A DNA stretch of 64,000 nt. Origin: Trema orientale. Lineage: Eukaryota > Streptophyta > Magnoliopsida > Rosales > Cannabaceae. Positions 1-11,657 of the stretch are shown piece by piece. The position numbers were made by a program, and so were the translations under genes. Below the pieces are notes generated by a model. The model made no database searches and was not told the origin of the DNA. It was given only the letters and a program-made list of their open reading frames with translations. The DNA is taken from the NCBI GenBank assembly GCA_002914845.1, contig JXTC01000344.1, positions 113,534-177,533 on the forward strand, written 5' to 3'. The first letter of the stretch is position 1. Every line of letters starts with the position of its first letter.

Positions 1-1901
1 ACTTAAACATTGATTCGTTAAATATAAAAACTAAAGTATTACAACAATTAAGCCACATGTTTGAATCAATGGGAAAAAATATAAATGATTATCACTTAGT
101 AGATTATATTATAAGTTTATCAGAAGATGAGAAACTTATGAAAGAAATAAATGAAGAATTAATGATTGTTGTTTCTGAAGAAGATATATTAGCTGCTTCG
201 AAATTAAATGAAGAACAAAAATATGCTTATAATTTAATTTTAACAAAAGTTTTTGCAGATGAACTAGCAGCTTTTTTTATTGATGGGCCTGAAGGAACAG
301 GTAAGGCGTACTTATATCGTGCTATACTTGCTACTATTAGATCTAAAAACTTAATAGGTTTAGCAACAGCTTTATCTGGAGTTGCTGTAGCTATATTACC
401 TGGTGGTCGAACTGCTCATTCAAGATTCAAATTTCCATTACAAATAGCAAATGATATTTTTTGTAATGTTACTAAACAATCAAGTTTAGCTAAACTATTA
501 CAAGTAACCAAAATTATAATATGGGATGAAACTCCAATGATAAACAAACATGCAATAGAAGCTTTAAATAATATGTTACAAGATATAAATGAAAGTAATT
601 TACCTTTTGGTGGTAAAGTAATAGTACTTGGTGGAGATTTTCGTCAAGTTCTACTAGTTATTCTAGGAGCAAGAAAAGAAGAAATAATAAATGCGAGTTT
701 AGCAAAGTCTTACTTATGGCCATCATTTATAAAAATAAAACTAACTCAAAACATGAGAGCCAATAAAGACCCTACATTTTCTGAATTTTTATTACGTATT
801 GGTGATGGAAAAGAAGGAAATTACGATGATGATAATATTATATTACCACGTAATATGATAATACCATATGAAAATGATATTTTATCTCTTCAAAAACTAA
901 TAAAAAGTGTGTTTCTAGGTATTGAGAATTACTCTAATAATTTAGATTTGATGGTAAATAGAGCAATATTAACACCAAAAAATGAGTATGTTGATGAAAT
1001 AAATAATTTATTGATTGAACAATTTCCCGGTGATCCTATTCGATATTATAGCTTTGATGAAATAGTAGACACAACAGAACAATGTTTTCAAGAAGATTTT
1101 TTAAATACTTTGACACCGAATAGAATTCTCCCACATGAATTAATATTGAAACCAAATTGTCCTATCATTTTAGTTCGTAATCTTAATCCTTCAGAAGGAT
1201 TATGTAATGGTACACGATTAATATGTCGACATTTTCAACCAGATATTATTGATGCAGAAATCACAAATGGTTATCATTCAGGAAAAAGAGTATTTTTACC
1301 TAAAATACCATTTATACCAACAGAAAATAAGAAATATCCGTTTCCATTTAAAAGAACTCAATTCCCAATACGATTAAGTTTTTCTATAACTATAAATAAA
1401 GCTCAAGGACAAACATTAGATTTTGTTGGCATATATCTTCCAGAACTTGTATTTTCACATGGTCAATTATACGTTGCGATGTCAAGAGCTAGAACAGCTG
1501 AATGTGTAAAAATTCTTATCAAACCGATTACTCCAACTAAAAATAATGATCAATATACTAAAAAATATTGTTTATAAAGAAATATTATCACTCATGAATT
1601 CATTCGCTTAAGGAAAATATATGTTCTTTTAACTACCATAATATATTTAAGTTGAAATTATTTTAGCTGCTTACTTGATCAATAGTACATCCTTTCTGCA
1701 TTGTATTTTAGTTACTTACTTTATTGGTGTATCTGCTTTTCTTTTTTTTTTCTTTCTTCATTGAAATGTACGTACGTTTTCTTTCTCTTTTGAGATAATG
1801 TATATACACCTCTTTTTAATATACAAATATATACTTTATATTTTCACTCTCTAACTAGGGATAAAAAATAACAATAACGGGCACGTGCCTTAGGTAACTA
1901 G
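1..1901 (+). mobile_element. Helitron, 3' part including terminus
   Basis: The helicase reading frame is followed by about 300 bp of AT-rich non-coding DNA. This ends in a 10-bp palindrome GGCACGTGCC (1880-1889), an 8-nt spacer, CTAG (1898-1901) and then T, which fits the Helitron 3' end (short hairpin, then CTRR, inserted before T). The stem is short, so the terminus is probable rather than proven. The same terminus recurs at 3791-3812 only because it lies inside the duplicated segment. The 5' end is outside the window. Confidence 0.65.
3..1577 (+). pseudogene. Helitron PIF1-like helicase, C-terminal part (runs off left edge)
   Basis: The frame is open from base 3, so the ATG at 57 is internal and the Rep domain would lie left of the window. 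The product is the SF1 PIF1-like helicase half of a plant Helitron Rep/Hel protein, which unwinds DNA in rolling-circle transposition. Visible motifs in order: Walker A GPEGTGKAYLYRA, Walker B region IIWDETPM, GGDFRQV, LTQNMRA, ILTPKNEYVDEIN, and the C-terminal INKAQGQTL and HGQLYVAMSRAR. Several key positions look decayed: the Walker A Thr/Ser after Lys is Ala, and the usual Pro of FRQVLPVI is Leu. The 3' tail seems to have slipped in an A-run near 1558, because removing one A restores the usual TKNIVYKE tail. I read it as a long but probably inactive copy. Family assignment is secure; inactivity is inferred. Confidence 0.9.
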
Positions 1902-2005
1902 TATATATATATAGCTCCAAGCTGAGTACAACATGAAGTGAACAATCGAAACATCAATCGTTACGGAGCTTTGTTTGTGCTCTGCTGTTCACGCGCTTAC
2001 CGATC

Positions 2006-2906
2006 ATGAAACTACTCTTGTCGTTTTGTTCTCTACTTGTCGTAACACACTCTGCAGCCACCGGCTTTGCCTTGACGATGAATCTGAGAGATATGCTTTG
2101 TTACAAATTCAAGCAAAGCTTCAACACATCCACTTGCAGATTCGACGACGGTTAGTCTCCAAAGACTTCGTCGAAGAAAGTCGAAGGAGATAGTAGAGAT
2201 TGCTGGTCGTGGGACGCCGTTTTCGAGGACAAGACCGGTCATGTGATTGCACTTGATGGTAGTAAACGGTTGTCTCTTTGGTTCCATCGATTCTAACAGT
2301 AGCTTTCTTCGCCTAGTTCATCTTCAAAGGCTTAACCTGACATGTAAGTTGTAATTAATCACTTTAATTACTCTCTAATTCCCAATACTATATTGGAAAC
2401 TCTCGCGGTTGACGTATCTAAACCTCTCTGATTCAATGCTTTCCCAGAAAAGTCCCTCTGAAATTTCGCATTTGATGGAACTGTCTTTCCTTCCCTTATC
2501 ATCCACGACTACATATGATAGACATTCTAAAGAAAAATCGTTGAAACTTGGAAATTCCAATATGGTTGAATAATGAGTTTAGAAAAAACTTGATCTCAAT
2601 TTGGTAGATATAGTATCCATAGTACCTAATTTCCTAGCAAATTTTTCTTCTTTAACGTCGATATTCCTAGAAAATTCCAGACTGTCTGGTGATCTTCCTG
2701 AGAGAAATTTTCAACTTCCAAACCTGAAAAGTTCTTAGTTTAAATTCGAACGAAGATCTCGCCGGTTTTTTTCCCCTGAATTACACCAAAATAGTCCTCT
2801 TACAACACTTAAAACTTGTAGGTACTAGTTTTTCTGGTTATGGAACTACCACAATTGTAAAGTTTGACCCTTTACATGTTTTAAACAATACAGGGTGCAA
2901 TTTTTC

Positions 2907-2938
<32 letters not shown>

Positions 2939-3433
2939 CTCCACCTTCAATTGGTAAACTTACCAAACTTACTTTGTTTGTCATGTTCTTTGACATGAAA
3001 AGCCTTAGTAACCTCAAACTATATAGGAGGCAACAATTTGTCGTTGACATTTAGAGAAGGAAATGTAAATGCTATGCTTTCTAGGTCAACGGCTTTAGGA
3101 TTGTCTTCGTGCAAAATAAGCAAGTTCCCAGATTTTCTCAGGCGTCAAAATAAACTGCAGGAGTTATCGTACTCCCCAAGAACAAGATGTGCGGCCGAGT
3201 ACCTGAATGGATATGGAATACAAGCGTGGAAACTTGATGTACCTGGACTTGCATCTCAACTTCTTGACAGCCTTTCACTACCAGCCTTCGGCTATCCTTC
3301 CTTGGATTAATTTGCGGATACTAGATGTGAGTTCAAACGAGCTGCAAGGACCACTTCCGATTCCTCCACCATCCACATGGCGCTACGATGTCTCAAACAA
3401 CTTACTGACTGGAGAAATTTCGCTGTGAATATG
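2006..3433 (+). pseudogene. LRR receptor-like protein N-terminal half, duplicate copy
   Basis: This is the 5' half of the RLP pseudogene described at 3917-6997, present a second time in the first repeat copy. It holds the signal-peptide start (MKLLLSFCSLLVV), the cysteine-bearing N-cap and the LRR segment LRILDVSSNELQGPLP. It stops at the left end of the solo LTR. It should not be counted as a second gene if the N at 3693 marks an assembly join. Confidence 0.7.
2911..2938. repeat. (AT)n microsatellite in RLP relic
   Basis: About 14 AT units inside former LRR coding sequence, copied exactly at 4822-4849. Confidence 0.9.
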
Positions 3434-3661
3434 TGTAGTGATCAAGGGTTGTGATCATTTTTAGATAGATCTCACCCAGTTGCTGATGTCAAGAAGTTAG
3501 TTATTTCTGTTACTAACTGTCAGATTGACAATGAAGTTGGTTATATATAGTATGAGAGGCAGGGATATTGGTTTGATACTTGTAAACCAGTGTGAGGCTG
3601 TACATAATAAAGGGAGTAGTATAGATAGTTACTAGGAGATAACTCGAAGGACCTCTGTTCA

Positions 3662-3692
<31 letters not shown>

Positions 3693-3693
3693 N

Positions 3694-4817
3694 TTCTCTT
3701 TTGAGATAATGTATATACACCTCTTTTTAATATACAAATATATACTTTATATTTTCACTCTCTAACTAGGGATAAAAAATAACAATAACGGGCACGTGCC
3801 TTAGGTAACTAGTATATATATATAGCTCCAAGCTGAGTACAACATGAAGTGAACAATCGAAACATCAATCGTTACGGAGCTTTGTTTGTGCTCTGCTGTT
3901 CACGCGCTTACCGATCATGAAACTACTCTTGTCGTTTTGTTCTCTACTTGTCGTAACACACTCTGCAGCCACCGGCTTTGCCTTGACGATGAATCTGAGA
4001 GATATGCTTTGTTACAAATTCAAGCAAAGCTTCAACACATCCACTTGCAGATTCGACGACGGTTAGTCTCCAAAGACTTCGTCGAAGAAAGTCGAAGGAG
4101 ATAGTAGAGATTGCTGGTCGTGGGACGCCGTTTTCGAGGACAAGACCGGTCATGTGATTGCACTTGATGGTAGTAAACGGTTGTCTCTTTGGTTCCATCG
4201 ATTCTAACAGTAGCTTTCTTCGCCTAGTTCATCTTCAAAGGCTTAACCTGACATGTAAGTTGTAATTAATCACTTTAATTACTCTCTAATTCCCAATACT
4301 ATATTGGAAACTCTCGCGGTTGACGTATCTAAACCTCTCTGATTCAATGCTTTCCCAGAAAAGTCCCTCTGAAATTTCGCATTTGATGGAACTGTCTTTC
4401 CTTCCCTTATCATCCACGACTACATATGATAGACATTCTAAAGAAAAATCGTTGAAACTTGGAAATTCCAATATGGTTGAATAATGAGTTTAGAAAAAAC
4501 TTGATCTCAATTTGGTAGATATAGTATCCATAGTACCTAATTTCCTAGCAAATTTTTCTTCTTTAACGTCGATATTCCTAGAAAATTCCAGACTGTCTGG
4601 TGATCTTCCTGAGAGAAATTTTCAACTTCCAAACCTGAAAAGTTCTTAGTTTAAATTCGAACGAAGATCTCGCCGGTTTTTTTCCCCTGAATTACACCAA
4701 AATAGTCCTCTTACAACACTTAAAACTTGTAGGTACTAGTTTTTCTGGTTATGGAACTACCACAATTGTAAAGTTTGACCCTTTACATGTTTTAAACAAT
4801 ACAGGGTGCAATTTTTC

Positions 4818-4849
<32 letters not shown>

Positions 4850-5572
4850 CTCCACCTTCAATTGGTAAACTTACCAAACTTACTTTGTTTGTCATGTTCT
4901 TTGACATGAAAAGCCTTAGTAACCTCAAACTATATAGGAGGCAACAATTTGTCGTTGACATTTAGAGAAGGAAATGTAAATGCTATGCTTTCTAGGTCAA
5001 CGGCTTTAGGATTGTCTTCGTGCAAAATAAGCAAGTTCCCAGATTTTCTCAGGCGTCAAAATAAACTGCAGGAGTTATCGTACTCCCCAAGAACAAGATG
5101 TGCGGCCGAGTACCTGAATGGATATGGAATACAAGCGTGGAAACTTGATGTACCTGGACTTGCATCTCAACTTCTTGACAGCCTTTCACTACCAGCCTTC
5201 GGCTATCCTTCCTTGGATTAATTTGCGGATACTAGATGTGAGTTCAAACGAGCTGCAAGGACCACTTCCGATTCCTCCACCATCCACATGGCGCTACGAT
5301 GTCTCAAACAACTTACTGACTGGAGAAATTTCGCTGTGAATATGTGTAGTGATCAAGGGTTGTGATCATTTTTAGATAGATCTCACCCAGTTGCTGATGT
5401 CAAGAAGTTAGTTATTTCTGTTACTAACTGTCAGATTGACAATGAAGTTGGTTATATATAGTATGAGAGGCAGGGATATTGGTTTGATACTTGTAAACCA
5501 GTGTGAGGCTGTACATAATAAAGGGAGTAGTATAGATAGTTACTAGGAGATAACTCGAAGGACCTCTGTTCA

Positions 5573-5603
<31 letters not shown>
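3694..5603. repeat. Second copy of the 1,910-bp direct repeat (contiguous with the true locus)
   Basis: Identical to 1783-3692. This copy joins directly to the 3' half of the solo LTR and of the RLP pseudogene, so it is the one to keep when describing the locus. Confidence 0.9.
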
Positions 5604-5606
<3 letters not shown>

Positions 5607-5863
5607 CTAAGGCTAGAGTTCTGTGTGAAAAAGAGTGAAAACAGTACTTGAGCGTTTAATTTTCTGAAGATTGATAGTGGAGTTTCTGAGTTGATTCCCT
5701 GTGGATGTAGGCAATTGCTCAACCACTTAAATTCCTATGTATTCTTAGTTTACTGTAGTTATATTAATTTGAATGTGTTCTTGATGGTTGGTGCTCGAGT
5801 CTAATTGATCTTCATTGTGAGTATTGGTCCAAGAACCGAGTTCCTGTGGTGATTTGATCTTAA
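5345..5863. mobile_element. Solo LTR (copia-like) inside the RLP pseudogene
   Basis: A 519-bp insertion is bounded by AATATG at 5339-5344 and 5864-5869. Removing it and one repeat rejoins the RLP frame (GEIS-L-stop-ICNSSSLSILDLS). It has LTR-like landmarks: TG at its start, a TATATATA box near 5453, a CT microsatellite (5576-5603), and a U5-like GGATGTAGGC...AACCACTTAAATTCC block near 5702-5733. The right end is not a clean CA, so degeneration is assumed. The identical left part at 3434-3692 is cut by the N. Confidence 0.7.
5576..5603. repeat. (CT)n microsatellite at the assembly break point
   Basis: A CT tract inside the solo LTR. Its copy at 3665-3692 is followed immediately by N. Confidence 0.9.
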
Positions 5864-6997
5864 AATATGCAATTCAAGTTCTTTGTCGATCCTTGATTTG
5901 TCTAGTAGCAACTTCAGTGGAAAAATTCTGCAGTTAGGAAACTCCGATGATTTTCTTGCGGTTCTGAATTTGAAGAATCTCCTTTGAGGGCTTCATTCCT
6001 CAGGCATGTTAAAAATGGTAGCAATTTGAGAATGATAGATCTCAGTGATAATCAGTTTGTTACGGAAACTTTCACGATCTTTGGCAGCACGTACAATGCT
6101 CGATTATCTTGATCTTTCAACAATCAACTCGTTGATGCCTTCATCACTTGGTTGGGGACTCTTCTTCTGTTGAAGCTTCTCATTCTGCGACAAAATGGAT
6201 TTTATGGTGCAATAGGGAAACCAGAGAAAAGTTTCTGAGTCCTCTAAGCTGCGTGTTATTGATCTTGCTCATAATAATTACATTGCTGATTTGCATTATG
6301 AGTACATACTTATTTGGAATGCAATGAAATCTGTCAACAGTGATGATACAACATGTCTGAAAGCAGATTTAAGTGTTGATATGGAGCGGAAGTACATAAA
6401 TTTCACTGCAGATTATCCTTATTCAATGACTATTGAACAAAGGTGTGGAGCTAAACTATGGGAAGATCCAGGAAGTAATTGAAGCCATTGATTTCTCAGG
6501 CAACAAATTTAGGGGAGATATACCTGAAGTTATTGGCAACCTCAAAGGTCTCCGTTCGCTCAACCTCTCTAACAACATGCTCATTGGTCGCATCCCATCA
6601 TCCTTGGGGAACTTGTCAAACCTCGAACCCCTCAATCTTTCTCAAAACTAGCCACTAGGAGAGATCCCTCGGCAACTACTGCAGCTTACGTACCTCTCCG
6701 GGGCCTATACCGTGGGGAAACCAACTGAATACATTTGACAGAAGTTCATTTTCGGATAATCCTGGATTGTGCGGAGAACCGCAGCCATACAAACGCAACG
6801 AGTTGAATACTTTGCCACCTTCACTTGCTGACGATGATTCTGATACGATAGATGTACCAACGTTGATATTTGTTTTGATGGGCTACATAAGTGGCTTATT
6901 TGTTGGAGTGGTTAATAACTTTGTGATGAGGAAGATGCAGGGATTGGTGGACAAGACTTTGGCAGGGAGGCTCCTGATTAAGGCATGCAGATTTTGA

Positions 6998-7448
6998 ATT
7001 TATAAGGCTAACAGGTCACTATTTGTGCAATTTTGCTTCAATAACTGTTCTCTATATATGTCATCTATGATTTATGAGTATTTGGATGTTTTCCTTTTCT
7101 TGCTGGCTTTTAATTAAATTAAATTCAAAAACAAAAACAGGAAAAAGGATTGAACATTACGACTAATTTCCAGTAGAGGCTTTACTAGGAGCACAAATTC
7201 TGGTGAAATTTGCACAATATTTCTCACATGGTACAGAGTACACAACATTCATTATTTTCTGGGGGAAAAACAACAATCTAACGTGAAAAACCATTTGCGT
7301 TACATACGGACTCAGTGAGCTACCTTCTCAAAAAAATAGTATATGCCCCACTGCTATCAGCACAAATTCAAACATTCTACTCCCCGTGAGCCGCAAAAAA
7401 TCACCTACATTGCAGCAAACTTCCCGTAGTTTTTACAGTTTGGCCCTC
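6998..7448. other. Convergent 3' flank, no gene seen
   Basis: This stretch lies between the end of the RLP relic (plus) and the stop of the F-box gene (minus). It should hold the F-box 3' UTR on the minus strand. No other coding or RNA gene was seen. Confidence 0.6.
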
Positions 7449-8905
7449 CTACGACGATGATCTGCTATCTTTTCCTACGCTGCCGGGGCGTACCAATACA
7501 GAGTCAACACAAACACCCCCTTTGGTGTGTGTGCAATCAATCTGCGTTACTGAAAATTTGATCTTCATTAAGGAGTTCGGATTCTCAACAACGAAACTTC
7601 CCACATGGTAGTTTACCCAGTTTCCTGGATTCTCCAAGAAACATTGTGATACGTCATGTTGGCCATCAGAAGTCGTAAGCTGAAACTTTACAGGCTTTAT
7701 GTCCCAGCCATGAACATGGTCGAAGTTGCAAACCCGACGCCCCAGTCGCTTGGAGGACCGGCCGAGCTGGAGTCGGATGAAAACGCTGTATTTTCCCGCA
7801 GGGAATTGAAACTCGAATTCTCCTTCCACTTCAAACCACCAGGTTTGTTGGAGATAAGCAACTGTCTGGAATCTGACATTGAAGGAAAGAAAATAAGGGT
7901 CAGGTTCTTCTGTTACCTCGGATACTTATATGCAAGAACATGAAAAGCCACTCTGGATATGGAAGAATACATAATAAATAATCACACTCTGCTTAACGTT
8001 CGAGATGTTCACCCCTTGAACTGACTCTTTCATGATTAGATTAATATCTAGTTCCTATACAATGTAAAAAAGAAAATCCTCTCTCCTACTTATGGTAAGA
8101 ATGGTTTCTTGGCAATTAAATTCCAAAACAGAACACAAGACATGGGTTACATATATAAATATACATATATATATATATATATAAATTTTTTGGAAAAAAA
8201 AAAACCACAAAACATAGACGGAGATCAGAAGAACAAAAGATCCCAATTCTAATCACCACATATGTCATTCTTACGTTCCAAAGCATGTAAAGAATAAGGC
8301 CTTGACGGTATAACAAGCTCAGCTCACCTAGATTCCTCGGTTGAAATGAAGTTCCAGTATCTCCGATCATCAATCCCTGTAATCCTCAACGCTTTTGAAG
8401 AAATCGACAAAAAACTACTGCCCGTATTTTTATCCACCCAAAATTCCTAAATTCCAAAAAAAGAAAAAAAAATCAATAAAATAAATTTAACAATAAAAAA
8501 AGAAAAGAAAAAGGCACCTTTCTCATAGAAAAACAGAGAGAGACAGAGACAGAGAGAGAACACGAAAAAAAAAAAAAAGGAGGTTACCCTGGTGCCATTG
8601 TCAAACATTTTACGCCTGCAAAGCCTGGCATAGATCTCTCTCTTCCCCAGCTTATCACCCATAGTCGAATCCTCGAAGACTCTATCCATAACATACAAAT
8701 AGTTGGAGGGCAACTTGGATTCCCAGATGAAGTCCGCAGACGAAGCCGCGCGAAACGCCCTGTTGAGTCGGGCATATTTACAAACATCTGGTGGGTCCAA
8801 GTACATCAGAACCATTGCCATGCAGTTCTCGGGTATATCCCCAAGCCTTGGCTTCTCCTCGGAACCATCCTCGTCCGCCATTGAAGCTGAAAAACCAGCT
8901 CCCAT
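7449..8905 (-). CDS. PP2-A13: F-box protein with PP2 domain (PP2-A12/A13-like)
   Basis: Three exons on the minus strand: 8905-8588, 8446-8328 and 7872-7449 (318+119+424 bp, 286 aa). All introns are GT-AG and the phases close exactly (Arg split AG/A between exons 2 and 3). The N-terminal F-box (about residues 21-65; [20 protein letters not shown]) would bind SKP1 and make the protein the substrate receptor of an SCF ubiquitin ligase. The C-terminal phloem-protein-2 lectin-like domain (about 140-280) shows [41 protein letters not shown] and [19 protein letters not shown]. Length equals the family norm. The start is the ATG of [14 protein letters not shown], upstream of the F-box and the only sensible one. 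A12 and A13 are close paralogues, so the exact orthologue is uncertain. Confidence 0.93.
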
Positions 8906-9500
8906 TGAGATGAGAACCGACGATGACCGCTGATGAAACTAATCCTAGTCCAAAAAAAAGAAAAAAAAGAAAAATCCAGAAAGAAAAGAACCCAGAAGCG
9001 CAGATGAGTCGGTGGTCTAAACTCTAAAGCTTGAACTTGAACCTGAACTTGTAGATTTTCAAGGTTAGGAGTGTGGAGAGAATGGCGTCCCAGCCTGAAT
9101 TTGTATCTATATACATGAGAATTCCAAGACCCAGAAGCTGAACCTCTGTTATATTTAAAAATTTCATGGAAAGAAAATAATTAAAAAAAAAAAAGAGGAA
9201 AAAGAAAAACGGAGAAAGCCAAGACTAGAGAATGAAAGCGAAGAATGAGAGAAGCGAAGAATGAGAGAGAGAGTCGACCCAATGGAATGGAGCTGTGTGT
9301 GTGGTTTGACGGTTTTGGGCTTTTATGGAGAGAGAGGTAAGAGGGGACACGTGGCGATTGGGATGGACCCGCCGTCTTTGGGAGAGACAGTGTGTACTAG
9401 TATTGGTACGCACTGTCTTGGTTTCCGGGATTGACGGAACACGGAACTTGTTGAGAGCCTTCTTAGTTCTTATCCAGTTCAGGGGAACGTGTTCTTTGGA
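8906..9500 (-). promoter_or_regulatory. 5' UTR and promoter region of the F-box gene
   Basis: Purine/pyrimidine-skewed leader sequence lies upstream of the minus-strand start (GA-rich on plus, CT-rich on minus, 9170-9260). No confident TATA box was found. Short open frames here look like chance. Confidence 0.4.
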
Positions 9501-10520
9501 GGGTCCATACGCGTGAGGTGGACGCTCCTATTTGGATGCAGGCAGAAGCTGATGAGAAAGTCTTTAAACATTTATTTTTTAATAAATACTCGAATAAAAG
9601 TCTGAGAGAGGCTCTCGCTGTCTGCACTAAAAAAAAACAAATCTTACGTTTAAGGCTATTTTATGGGCACACATTTTATGACAGAAAACAAGTCTTCACA
9701 CCTACCGTGAACTCATTCGCAGTAAATCTTATCGCTCGACCACCCACCAGAAATGGAAAGACTATACTTTGATTAGAAGTATTTAAAAATTAGATTATTT
9801 TCTTGTACTAAATACTTACTAAAAGTAAAATGGACAAATAAGATTTTGTCAACAATCTCGTGAGAATATTTTTATCACTTTTAAGAACCAAAATATACCT
9901 AATAAACTATTTTTGACCTTTTAATAGACTAACTAAATTAGATTTGAAAATAACAGGGCTATTTAGGTTGCTTACATTAAATTGGGGGACAATTTAAGCT
10001 AAAAAAACTTGTTATCTGACGAGGATTCCCTAAAAATGCTTCGGTATAGGGATGAGATAAAGTAAATATGACATAAACGAGGATGAAAAATAGACAATGA
10101 AATTCACTTTTATCGTGTTTACGTAAGGACTAAATTATATATATTTTTCCTTTGTTTTAAACTTATTCTTAATTTTTATTTTATCTCAAAATTGACATTA
10201 AAATGTAACAAATTTAACACTAATGATATGTTTCTAAGGGAATAAAGTTCCTCAAATATTTATCTCTTCGGAAATGCTAGTAAATTAATTGTCAAAAATT
10301 TTAAGATGTGTTTTCACTTAGAATAATGATAATATAACTCTATCATTTTCTTTTATAGGTGCTAATATCATTTTTTTTTCATTCTCTTTCATATTCATCT
10401 ATCTCACTACTTAACATATAAATTTTACTAAAATAGAAAAATCTAACCTAGGCAACCTTTATTTTCTCTCATCATGAGAGACTAAATGGTGAAATATGAT
10501 TAGTTGAAAATAGTTCGGTG
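9501..10520. other. AT-rich intergenic DNA
   Basis: No gene recognised. The block at about 10360-10440 (TCATTCTCTTTCATATTC then CTCACTACTTAACAT) resembles the left arm of the inverted-repeat element at 20521-20725, so it is probably a decayed relative. Confidence 0.4.
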
Positions 10521-10701
10521 GCCCACAAAAATATGGTTGCAATTGATAAAGCATGCACTAGATTAAATTTTAAAGAAATTAAATTTTAAAATAAAAAAGC
10601 AACCATTCTTCTCTCTACGAAATCAGCCGTATCAAAAAAGGATATAGAAATTATTTATAAACCGAAATTATAAGAAGGAATAAAAAAGCTTTTTTCTTCC
10701 G

Positions 10702-10854
10702 ATGATGGTGGTTGAAGCCATTGCCACCGACTCGGAAAACGCTTGGACCGTTTCGGCTTACGGTGGAGTAGCGGTCTTGATCGAAGCGTGCCGATCTGGT
10801 TCTCCGGCGACCCAAACCCACTCAGTGGGTGCTCCCAATCTGGTTCTCCCTTGA
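10702..10854 (+). pseudogene. ARM-repeat protein gene fragment
   Basis: A 50-codon stretch with no stop and higher GC than its surroundings reads like one armadillo repeat of plant ARM proteins (VEAIATDSENAW then VSAYGGVAVLIEACRSG, then QTHSVGA). It ends in an immediate TGA and has no neighbouring exons. It is best read as a captured or relict gene fragment. The ARM assignment rests on recognition of the helix pattern and is moderate. Confidence 0.5.
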
Positions 10855-11039
10855 ATTCGCCCCCAGATCCACATTCTCATCTTCTCCCTTGGCTTTTTTT
10901 TTTCCTAACTCAGATTAATGAACTTCACTAATTTTATGCCTTTTGAATAGGTGACTTGATTTCAGATTTAGTAAAATCATAACACAAAACGCAAATTAGA
11001 ATCACAAATAAGTATTCAAGGGGTTCGAAAATACAAAAT

Positions 11040-11330
11040 AAAGACCAATATACTATTGTTTATTGGGAAGCACTCTGAGAGAGGGAGAGCGGCCTGCGTT
11101 TCACGGCGGTTGATCAGTCTAGGGAGGCACCGGAGGTAGGCTGGGCTGGCCGGAGGTCATGTGGCAGTGGGTGGTCGGAGTTCAAGGGGTGGTGGCGGCG
11201 CTAAGGATTGCTTAAGAGGCTGGTTCAAACTGAGAGGGAGAAGAGGAGAGAGAAAGGGCTAATGCAGTTCATTAAGGAGGAGTAGCAAACATATTCATCC
11301 ATAGCACGGTATATACAACTGGTCCCACTT
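11040..11330. other. GC-rich island of unknown origin
   Basis: GC-rich, GGAGG/GGTGG-biased sequence stands out from AT-rich flanks about 200 bp after the ARM fragment. I could not translate it into a recognisable protein. It may be part of the same captured segment. Confidence 0.3.
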
Positions 11331-11472
11331 TGTCAAATCCTGATCATCCAATTTTTATCCAATGGTTCCAATTAACTCACTCATGCAATGAGTGAAACTA
11401 TGGGTCCTTAGGTTAGACATATATCTCAAATTTTAATAACATAACAAATTGTTGTGAATTTTACATGTAGTA

Positions 11473-11657
11473 CCTGTTTGAGATAACTTTTATTTCCAGA
11501 AGTAAAAGTTCCAGAAGATCTTCCTGTAAAAACTAGTGGGTCCATGCTTCATTAAAAAGATCTTCTAATTAAAAAAAGATCTTCTGACAATTCATCCAAA
11601 TACCCCCAGAAGTAATTTTTGAGCTCCAAAAGATCTTTGTAAGCTATGACAAACAGG
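11473..11657. mobile_element. Small TIR element (hAT-like MITE candidate)
   Basis: The ends CCTGTTTGAGATAA and (reverse complement) CCTGTTTGTCATAGC are inverted, and the inner parts (AGAAGATCTT) are also mirrored. The CCTGTTTG-type ends are common in plant hAT MITEs. No convincing target duplication was seen. Confidence 0.4.

Larger units (their letters stand above)
1783..3692. repeat. First copy of a 1,910-bp perfect direct repeat (probable assembly duplicate)
   Basis: Bases 1783-3692 and 3694-5603 match at a constant offset of 1,911. I saw no mismatch, and the AT and CT microsatellites have identical lengths in both copies. The copies are separated only by the single N at 3693, which sits in a CT microsatellite. 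Copy 1 ends inside that tract. Copy 2 continues through it into unique sequence. This is how an unmerged contig overlap looks, not an old tandem duplication. Confidence 0.9.
3917..6997 (+). pseudogene. LRR receptor-like protein (RLP, Cf-9/RLP12 class), broken
   Basis: RLPs are plasma-membrane immune or developmental receptors with extracellular LRRs and no kinase. The remnant shows, in order: signal peptide MKLLLSFCSLLVV from 3917; N-cap CLDDESERYALLQ in another frame (two compensating shifts); SWD...DKTGHVIALDGS; LRRs such as SSCKISKFPDFLRRQNK and LRILDVSSNELQGPLPIPPP; the 519-bp solo LTR; then LSILDLSSSNFSGKI, MIDLSDNQF, YEYILIWNAMKSVN; and the well-kept C-terminus AIDFSGNKFRGDIPEVIGNL, LRSLNLSNNMLIGRIPSSLG, FSDNPGLCGEP and a membrane segment (FVLMGYISGLFVGVV). 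Breaks include a stop before the LTR site, frameshifts, an AT microsatellite inside the LRR region (about 4823-4849), a stop after LNLSQN at 6649-6651, and loss of one LRR near 6690. Family membership is clear and no intact product is possible. Confidence 0.88.

Noticed and set aside
9325..9772. Open frames of 63 and 84 codons upstream of the F-box gene
   Set aside because: No family resemblance, no splice context, low-complexity composition. Taken as chance.
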